Source: an uncultured Alphaproteobacteria bacterium (GTDB lineage Bacteria; Pseudomonadota; Alphaproteobacteria; Caulobacterales; Hyphomonadaceae). Taken from it: 11,770 nucleotides of DNA. Positions within the stretch are counted from its first letter, which is position 1, and each line of letters opens with the position of its first letter. The DNA is taken from positions 1 through 11,770 of the forward strand of contig CAIKXW010000311.1 in assembly GCA_903831485.1 (NCBI GenBank), read 5' to 3'. Under the pieces are notes generated by a model that did no database searches, was not told the DNA's origin, and saw only the letters and a list, made by a program, of their open reading frames with translations. Positions 7,331 through 11,770 of the stretch are shown piece after piece. The translations under genes and the position numbers were made by a program.

Positions 7331-8524
7331 ATGTTCCAGCATTTCTTCCATGAGCTGCGCGCCGCCAAGGTGCCGGTCACGCTCAAGGAATTCCTCACCC
7401 TGCTCGAGGCCATGGACAAGGGCGTTGTCGGCGGCGACGGCGGCAATGAGGTGATGGATTTCTATTACCTCTCGCGCTCGGCCCTGGTGAAGGACGAGAA
7501 GCATCTCGATCGCTTCGACAAGGTGTTTGGCCACGTCTTCAAGGGGCTCGACTCATTCTCCGAAGGCGTCGACGTCCACCAGTTTCCGGACGAGTGGCTG
7601 AAGAAGCTCTCCGAGAAATACCTGTCCGAAGAAGAGAAGAAACAGATCGAGGCCATGGGCGGCTGGGACAAGCTCATGGAGACGCTGAAGCAGCGGATGG
7701 AAGAGCAGAAGAAACGCCACGAGGGCGGCAACAAGATGATCGGCACAGCCGGCACCTCGCCCTATGGCGCCCATGGCTACAATCCCGAAGGCGTCCGCAT
7801 CGGCCAGGACAAGTCGCGCCACCAGCGCGCCGTGAAGGTGTGGGACAAGCGCGAGTTCAAGAACCTCGACGACTCGGTGGAGATCGGCACGCGCAATCTG
7901 AAAGTCGCGCTGCGCCGACTGCGCAAATGGGCCCGCGATGGCGCCGAGGAAGAGCTCGATCTCGATGGCACGATCCGGAAGACCGCGAAGGAAGGATACA
8001 TCGACATCGTGATGCGGCCCGAGCGGCGCAATGCGGTGAAGGTCGTGATGTTCCTCGACATCGGCGGCTCGATGGACCCGCACGTGAAGGCCTGCGAGGA
8101 GCTGTTCTCGGCGGCCCGCACGGAATTCAAGAACCTCGAATTCTTCTATTTCCACAACTGCATCTACGAAGGCGTGTGGAAGGACAACCGGCGCCGCGGC
8201 GTGTCGAAGATCCCGACATGGGATGTGCTTCACAAGTTTCCCGCCGACTACAAGGTCATCATCGTGGGCGACGCTGCGATGAGCCCTTACGAGATCACCT
8301 ATCCGGGCGGCTCGGTGGAGCACTGGAATGAAGAGCCGGGCGCTGTCTGGCTGCAGCGGTTCGTCGACATCTATCCGCACATGGTGTGGCTGAATCCGAC
8401 GCATCCTTCGGGCTGGGAGTACTCCGGATCGACCGACCTGATCCGCCAGATCATCGGGGGTCACCGTATGTTTCCGATGACGGTGAAGGGTGTGGAGGAA
8501 GCGACGCGCGAGCTCGGGCGCTAG
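7331..8524 (+). CDS. vWA-domain (CoxE-like) protein with a DxGxS MIDAS motif
   Basis: This is a 397-aa cytosolic protein with no signal peptide or membrane segment. GGAG lies 7 nt before the ATG. Residues 1-90 are a compact N-terminal region (FFHELRAAKVPVTLKEFL...). Residues 90-135 are highly charged and probably helical (EEEKKQIEAM, KQRMEEQKKR). Residues 235-397 form a von Willebrand A domain with the metal-site strand VVMFLDIGGSMD; D243 and S247 fit a MIDAS, with Gly in place of the first Ser. I recall the LDxGGS form and the following FKNLEFFYFHNCIYEGVW as typical of CoxE/COG3825-like proteins in alphaproteobacteria, where a MoxR-type AAA+ ATPase is often encoded nearby. None is next to it here. 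Such pairs are thought to act as metal-insertion or maturation chaperones; its target is unknown. Confidence 0.92.
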   Translation: MFQHFFHELRAAKVPVTLKEFLTLLEAMDKGVVGGDGGNEVMDFYYLSRSALVKDEKHLDRFDKVFGHVFKGLDSFSEGVDVHQFPDEWLKKLSEKYLSEEEKKQIEAMGGWDKLMETLKQRMEEQKKRHEGGNKMIGTAGTSPYGAHGYNPEGVRIGQDKSRHQRAVKVWDKREFKNLDDSVEIGTRNLKVALRRLRKWARDGAEEELDLDGTIRKTAKEGYIDIVMRPERRNAVKVVMFLDIGGSMDPHVKACEELFSAARTEFKNLEFFYFHNCIYEGVWKDNRRRGVSKIPTWDVLHKFPADYKVIIVGDAAMSPYEITYPGGSVEHWNEEPGAVWLQRFVDIYPHMVWLNPTHPSGWEYSGSTDLIRQIIGGHRMFPMTVKGVEEATRELGR

Positions 8525-8687
8525 GCGCGCGGGCGCGATCCCTGCGGCGTGGGCCGGGGTTGATGTGGATTGAGGGGCGCACTGGTTTATGGGCCCGCGG
8601 ATATTGCTTGCACCACTCCACCAGCCGTTTCCCCAGCGCAGGCGGGGGTCTGGCCAACGCGCGTCCGCGCGCTCCTGTGGTCGTGAG

Positions 8688-8704
8688 CCTGCGCTGCGCG
8701 CAGG
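8688..8704. terminator. Candidate stem-loop between convergent genes (first)
   Basis: CCTGCGC and GCGCAGG form a perfect 7-bp stem around a TGC loop. It lies between the converging vWA and COQ9 genes, where a shared terminator is expected. It lacks a T-tract on either strand, so intrinsic termination is not certain. Confidence 0.35.
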
Positions 8705-8712
8705 ACTGGCCC

Positions 8713-8730
8713 CCCCCGGCTTCGCGGGGG
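8713..8730. terminator. Candidate stem-loop between convergent genes (second)
   Basis: CCCCCG and CGGGGG form a 6-bp stem around GCTTCG, eight bases after the first hairpin. The run of eight C's in front makes the register slippery. There is no T-tract; the tandem arrangement with the first hairpin supports a role in blocking read-through between convergent genes, by inference only. Confidence 0.35.
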
Positions 8731-8823
8731 CGCGGACTATGTCCGCTTCCATTCGGGGTGACATCACATCACCGGAGTCATTCTTGGCCTTGTGCGCCGA
8801 GTGCAGCGCGCCGCGGTCCGGGG

Positions 8824-9468
8824 TCAGCCCCTGCGCTGCCCAAACAGGTCCATCGGGTCGGGGAAGTTTGCAAAGGCGTCCTTTGCCTGCGTCTTGAGCT
8901 TTTCGAACTGCATGACGTTTTCGATGCGACGATCGAGGAAGGCGTCGATCTCGGCCTCGTCGTCCGTGCCCAGCCAGGCCGTAAGGGTTGAGCCGAGCAC
9001 GGCGACCAACGTCATCCGCTTTGTGTACCAATTGTAGTCGGTCGACTTGTCGCCGAGCGCCGACCAGATGGCGTCGGCGGCGGCCCATAGGCCCTTGGGT
9101 CCGGTGAGCAGATTGGCGGGCGTGGCGGCGGCGCGTTTCACGGCGGGCTTGTGTGCATCCATGGCCGCGAGCCAGCCCTTGACCCCCGCCCTGACCTTCT
9201 GGCGAACCTTCTGGTTGTCCGCGGCCATGACGCCCTCCCCTGCCGCCCGGGCGGCGCGCTTCCCGAAGGCCTCCAGCACGTCGGGCACGCCATTGGGGGC
9301 CGACAGGAGGGCTTGGCCGACGCTGAGGCCGGCCTTTTCGGCCGCCCGGTCTAGGGCGGCCCGGGTCCAGCCCATGTCGGGGGCGAGTTCCAGCGTGGCG
9401 TCCAGCAGCCGGTCGAGGAAGAGGTCGCTGGGGGCGGCTTCGGTTTCGGGGGCTGAATTGTCTTCCAT
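8824..9468 (-). CDS. COQ9-family ubiquinone biosynthesis protein
   Basis: This is a 214-aa protein of the COQ9 family. COQ9 binds isoprenoid lipid and assists the COQ7-type hydroxylation step of ubiquinone synthesis; in bacteria it is a soluble, membrane-associating accessory factor. Residues 15-80 resemble the TetR-like helical N-terminal part ([19 protein letters not shown], then an [10 protein letters not shown] helix pair). Residues 135-151 carry the family's signature, [17 protein letters not shown]. The C-terminal helix (about 180-205) would correspond to the membrane-contacting end. The start is ATG 9468: it has GGAAT about 8 nt upstream and gives the expected family N-terminus; the longer frame to 9543 adds an unrelated leader. 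It is divergent from rpsU across 244 bp, an arrangement I recall from other alphaproteobacteria. Confidence 0.93.
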   Translation of the reverse strand: MEDNSAPETEAAPSDLFLDRLLDATLELAPDMGWTRAALDRAAEKAGLSVGQALLSAPNGVPDVLEAFGKRAARAAGEGVMAADNQKVRQKVRAGVKGWLAAMDAHKPAVKRAAATPANLLTGPKGLWAAADAIWSALGDKSTDYNWYTKRMTLVAVLGSTLTAWLGTDDEAEIDAFLDRRIENVMQFEKLKTQAKDAFANFPDPMDLFGQRRG

Positions 9469-9603
9469 AGGGCGAATTCCGGGGTTTTGGGGCAGTAGGC
9501 AGGGCCAGAATGATATGGTATCGGACCGCCGCTTTCCCGTCATGGCCCAGTTCTGGGCTTCGTGCGGATTGGCAAGAAATCACCCGTCGAGCGGGCAAGC
9601 GTT

Positions 9604-9616
9604 TCCTCCAGGAGGA
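9604..9616 (+). promoter_or_regulatory. Anti-SD/SD palindrome in the rpsU leader region
   Basis: TCCTCC-A-GGAGGA is a perfect 6-bp inverted repeat around one base, about 100 nt before the rpsU coding start. The left arm contains CCTCC, the core of the 16S anti-Shine-Dalgarno sequence; the right arm is a strong Shine-Dalgarno-like sequence with no AUG after it, only CTG and TTG codons from 9621 on. If transcribed it could act in ribosome-dependent control of rpsU; whether it lies inside the transcript is unknown. Confidence 0.35.
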
Positions 9617-9685
9617 GCGTCTGCTGTTGGCTCGGCGTTTGTTGCGTTCAGGAAGTTGATCCCAAGGGGCCCCAGGGAACGGGCC

Positions 9686-9716
9686 GGAGGGGAAGCCGAT
9701 GGAGAGTTTCAGATAG
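9686..9716 (+). other. Strong RBS plus six-codon minicistron before rpsU
   Basis: GGAGGGG (9686-9692) is well spaced for the ATG at 9699, but that ATG reads only M-E-S-F-R and stops at TAG 9714-9716, out of frame with rpsU. The stop overlaps the ATA (9713-9715) that aligns with the first residue of S21. This could be a leader peptide with stop-restart coupling, or the trace of a base change that shifted the frame. It is the best initiation signal in the region, so it matters for the rpsU start. Confidence 0.4.
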
Positions 9717-9931
9717 TTCAGATCGTGGTCCGCGATAACAACGTCGATCAGGCGTTGAAGGCGCTCAAGAAGAAGATGCAGCGCGAGGGCGTCTTCCGGG
9801 AAATGAAGGCCCGCACCGCTTTCGAGAAGCCGTCCGAGGCCAAGGCCCGCCGGAAGGCCGAGGCAGTCCGCCGTGCACGCAAACTGGCCCGCAAGCGCGC
9901 CCAGCGTGAAGGCCTTATCCCGAAGACCTAG
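9713..9931 (+). CDS. rpsU: Small ribosomal subunit protein bS21, non-canonical start
   Basis: The frame encodes bS21: [20 protein letters not shown] followed by [21 protein letters not shown] and a Lys/Arg-rich tail, matching alphaproteobacterial S21, which usually begins M-V-Q-I. It belongs to the 30S platform near the 16S anti-Shine-Dalgarno end. The codon in the Met position is ATA (9713), one transition from ATG, with GGAGAG 6 nt upstream. The nearest canonical in-frame start is GTG 9725, which would remove V-Q-I and lies too far from any Shine-Dalgarno. I therefore place the start at ATA 9713, about 72 residues, with the alternative GTG 9725 (68 residues). Gene identity is firm; the start is not. 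A hairpin terminator follows. Confidence 0.88.
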   Translation: MVQIVVRDNNVDQALKALKKKMQREGVFREMKARTAFEKPSEAKARRKAEAVRRARKLARKRAQREGLIPKT

Positions 9932-9959
9932 ACGACGAGAGTTAACGGCAAGATGCATG

Positions 9960-9990
9960 AAGCCGGCTGCGCCTGGGCGCAGCCGGCTTT
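9960..9990 (+). terminator. Intrinsic terminator after rpsU
   Basis: AGCCGGCTGCGCC (9961-9973) is perfectly complementary to GGCGCAGCCGGCT (9976-9988), and the flanking A9960-T9989 also pairs. The stem is followed by a short TTT. It begins 28 nt after the rpsU stop and is the clearest terminator in the window. Since the gene on the other side converges on it, it may work in both directions. Confidence 0.85.
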
Positions 9991-10001
9991 GTCATGTCTG
10001 G

Positions 10002-10018
10002 ATCCCGCGTTGCGGGAT
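10002..10018. terminator. Second hairpin between rpsU and the small membrane-protein gene
   Basis: ATCCCGC and GCGGGAT pair perfectly around GTT, 15 nt past the small gene's stop at 10034-10036 as read on the minus strand. There is no T-tract. It may help terminate the minus-strand operon together with the larger hairpin at 9960-9990. Confidence 0.45.
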
Positions 10019-10033
10019 GGAGAACCGACCGGC

Positions 10034-10210
10034 TCAGACCGAGATCGCCACGAGCCAGGCGCTGGTTCCAAGGCCCGAGAACACCGCGAGCACCATACCG
10101 GCGATCGCGGCAAGGCTCCCCCACGCTTCGGCGAGGCTGACGGTGGGCGCGCATGGGCTTGCGTCGGCGCCGATCGCGAGCGTGGGTGAAATGCGAAGTG
10201 CGTTGCCCAT
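10034..10210 (-). CDS. 58-aa single-span membrane protein of unknown function
   Basis: A complete reading frame from ATG 10210 to TGA 10036-10034 encodes MGNALRISPTLAIGADASPC followed by a linker and a hydrophobic stretch at about residues 31-58 (GSLAAIAGMVLAVFSGLGTS then AWLVAISV), a likely membrane helix ending at the C-terminus. AAGGGG lies 6 nt before the ATG and overlaps the stop of the sigma-54 regulator gene, whose end is only 9 nt away. That spacing suggests one mRNA and translational coupling. There is no Cys-lipobox and no recognised family. Size, start context and the following hairpins support a real gene rather than a chance frame. A tail-like membrane anchor or a small modulator of envelope proteins is conceivable, but nothing in the sequence decides. 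Confidence 0.7.
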   Translation of the reverse strand: MGNALRISPTLAIGADASPCAPTVSLAEAWGSLAAIAGMVLAVFSGLGTSAWLVAISV

Positions 10211-10219
10211 GATGTCCCC

Positions 10220-11668
10220 TTACGATCCTGTTTCGTCGAGCTCTTCGCCGTCGCGGACCTTGAGGTCGTACTCGCGGACCTTGCGATAGAGCGTGGAGCG
10301 GCCGATGCCGAGGCGGCGGGCGACTTCCGACATATGGCCGCTGTAGTGATCGATGGCGAACTGGATGAGATCGCGCTCGATCGCTTCGAGCGTGCGCAGC
10401 TCGCCCGTGCCGTCGGTGATGTGGACAGGCTGGTCGCCCAGGTCGTTGGCGGGTTTCTGCGCCGGCGCGGCGGCGACCGTGCCGGGCGAGACGATGCCCG
10501 AAATCTGCGGGAAATCTTCCGGCTTCAGCACGCCGCCATCGGAGAGGACGACCGCTCGGAAGATCGCGTTTTCGAGCTGGCGCACGTTGCCGGGCCAGTC
10601 ATAGGCGGCGAGCATCGCCAGCGCGTCCGGTGAGACGCCCGGGATAACCTTGCCTTCGTCCGCATTGAAGCGGCCGACGAAGTGATCGACGAGCGCGGGA
10701 AGATCTTCGCGGCGTTCCTTCAGCGAGGGGATCTCGATGGGGAAGACGTTCAGGCGATAATAGAGGTCTTCACGGAAGCGGCCTTCCTTGACCTGGTTGG
10801 CAAGGTCCCGGTTGGTGGCAGAGATGATGCGCACGTCGACCTTCGTAGGACGGCGTGAGCCGACGGCGTCGACTTCGCTTTCCTGCAGGACGCGCAGCAG
10901 CTTCACCTGCATGTCCAGCGGCAGTTCACCAACTTCGTCGAGGAACAGCGTGCCGCCATCGGCTTCGACGAACTTGCCAAGCTTCTTGTCGGTGGCGCCG
11001 GTGAACGAACCCTTCTCGTGGCCGAACAGGATCGACTCGACCAGGTTTTCGGGGATCGCGCCGCAGTTGACCGAGATGAAGGGCTTCCCGGCGCGTTCGG
11101 ACGCGCCCTGGATGCAGCGGGCGATGACTTCCTTGCCGACGCCGGATTCACCGAGGATCAGGATCGGGATGGATGAAGCGGCGGCGCGCTGGCCGAGGCG
11201 GACGACCTGGCGCATCAGCGGCGCACCAGCGATCATGTCGTCGAAGCCCATGCGGCCTTCGTTTTTCTTGGTCAGGCGTTTCACTTCGCCGCGCAGGTCC
11301 GACAGCTTGAGCGCGTTGCGGATGGAGATGGCGATGCGTTCGGGGCTGGCGGGCTTCACGAAGAAATCGACTGCGCCTGCGCGCATGGCCTGCACCACGG
11401 TGTCGATGCCGCCGGTGGCGGTGACGACGATTACGGGGAGGTCGGGGCGGCGCTCGATCAGCCGCTCGAGCGTTTCCATGCCGGAAAGGCCCGGCATGAC
11501 GAGATCGAGCAGGACCACATCGACGCCGTTGCGGACATCGCTGGCCTCTTCCAGAGCGCGCTCGCCGTTCTCGACGACGCGGGCGCGAAAGCCCTGCTTC
11601 TCGGCCGCAGCCTGCATCAAACGACGCTGGGTAGGATCGTCATCAACGACCAGAACCGTCTTCGCCAT
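10220..11668 (-). CDS. Sigma-54-dependent response regulator (NtrC/TacA-like)
   Basis: This is a 482-aa activator. The receiver domain (about 4-120) has the acidic pocket D9-D11, phospho-acceptor D55 in LLDLVMPG, T83 and K105. The AAA+ domain (about 145-385) shows Walker A GESGVGKE (173-180), the sigma-54-contact loop GSFTGA (220-225, usually GAFTGA), Walker B TLFLDE (240-245), and the [11 protein letters not shown] and [10 protein letters not shown] motifs. A Fis-type helix-turn-helix ([20 protein letters not shown], about 446-465) ends the protein. It would use phosphorylation and ATP hydrolysis to open RNA polymerase-sigma-54 promoters. The start is ATG 11668, giving a normal receiver N-terminus; the frame extends to 11725, but that leader looks unlike the family. 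Caulobacter TacA (stalk and pole development) is a likely relative, but orthology is unproven. No partner kinase is in view. Confidence 0.95.
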   Translation of the reverse strand: MAKTVLVVDDDPTQRRLMQAAAEKQGFRARVVENGERALEEASDVRNGVDVVLLDLVMPGLSGMETLERLIERRPDLPVIVVTATGGIDTVVQAMRAGAVDFFVKPASPERIAISIRNALKLSDLRGEVKRLTKKNEGRMGFDDMIAGAPLMRQVVRLGQRAAASSIPILILGESGVGKEVIARCIQGASERAGKPFISVNCGAIPENLVESILFGHEKGSFTGATDKKLGKFVEADGGTLFLDEVGELPLDMQVKLLRVLQESEVDAVGSRRPTKVDVRIISATNRDLANQVKEGRFREDLYYRLNVFPIEIPSLKERREDLPALVDHFVGRFNADEGKVIPGVSPDALAMLAAYDWPGNVRQLENAIFRAVVLSDGGVLKPEDFPQISGIVSPGTVAAAPAQKPANDLGDQPVHITDGTGELRTLEAIERDLIQFAIDHYSGHMSEVARRLGIGRSTLYRKVREYDLKVRDGEELDETGS

Positions 11669-11770
11669 AACCACACCATCATCCGTAGACGGAAGGCTCT
11701 GAGCGGCCTTCCTGTTACGGCCCAATCTGGCACGCGCGGTTGAAAACCTGTTTAAGCGGGTCGGCGCAAT

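Larger units (their letters stand above)
8525..8823. other. Intergenic region between convergent vWA and COQ9 genes
   Basis: These 299 bp separate two genes that point at each other, so only terminators are required. Apart from two adjacent hairpins (8688-8704 and 8713-8730) I see nothing else supportable; reading frames crossing it are GC-rich chance frames with no initiation signals or family resemblance. Confidence 0.6.

Noticed and set aside
9047..9712. Upstream extension of the rpsU frame to 9047
   Set aside because: The open frame passes antisense through COQ9 and has no S21-like content before the V-Q-I residues.
7553..9958. 801-codon minus-strand frame across the vWA and COQ9 genes
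   Set aside because: It runs antisense through the well-supported vWA gene and out of frame with COQ9; composition is Arg/His-rich with no family resemblance, typical of GC-rich shadow frames.
11669..11725. Longer start for the sigma-54 regulator at 11725
   Set aside because: It would add 19 residues of unrelated sequence before a receiver domain that normally begins within a few residues of M-x-K-x-V-L-V-V-D-D-D.
11728..11746. TGGCAC...TTGA as a sigma-54 promoter at the right edge
   Set aside because: The spacing to the second element is off by one and the -12 GC is missing; a similar TGGCAC at 6246-6251 also lacks the -12 element.

Overview
The window is GC-rich bacterial chromosome, most likely from an alphaproteobacterium of the Caulobacterales/Hyphomonadaceae type. 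The pointers are a COQ9-family gene divergent from an alphaproteobacterial-type rpsU, a short lipoprotein resembling the Caulobacter CC0125/CC1285 family, and a TacA/NtrC-like sigma-54 response regulator. No rRNA, tRNA, CRISPR array, transposase or integrase is visible.

Region 1 (1-3911, minus strand, cut at the left edge) is one giant repeat-protein gene of which 1303 codons are in view. After about 50 unique residues without a signal peptide, the rest is about 155 tandem copies of an eight-residue unit, consensus (A/G)-A-L-(T/S)-T-T-Q-(V/I), i.e. a 24-bp DNA period. The unit's glutamine is replaced by N, D, S, G or A at octads spaced 3 or 4 units apart, about 3.44 octads (27.5 residues) on average. 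These markers build larger 7- and 10-octad modules. This is the most unusual thing in the window. The plus-strand open frames across it are shadows.

Region 2 (4186-8524, plus strand) is a run of cell-envelope genes: a lipoprotein amidase, a small CC0125-like lipoprotein, an unassigned lipoprotein with a possible LolA-like fold, and a cytosolic vWA-domain protein. The vWA ribosome-binding site lies partly inside a strong stem-loop.

Region 3 (8525-10033) holds two hairpins after the vWA gene, a minus-strand COQ9-family ubiquinone-biosynthesis gene, and a plus-strand rpsU. The rpsU gene has no canonical start codon at its conserved N-terminus; an ATA preceded by GGAGAG sits exactly there. Its leader carries a TCCTCC-A-GGAGGA palindrome and two tiny reading frames. 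A strong intrinsic terminator follows rpsU.

Region 4 (10034-11770, minus strand) is a complete sigma-54-dependent response regulator (REC, AAA+, Fis-type HTH). Nine bases behind it comes a 58-aa single-membrane-segment protein, probably co-transcribed and translationally coupled.

The genes form no single obvious pathway. The likely transcription units are the giant repeat gene alone; amidase plus lipoprotein(s); vWA; COQ9; rpsU; and regulator plus small membrane protein.
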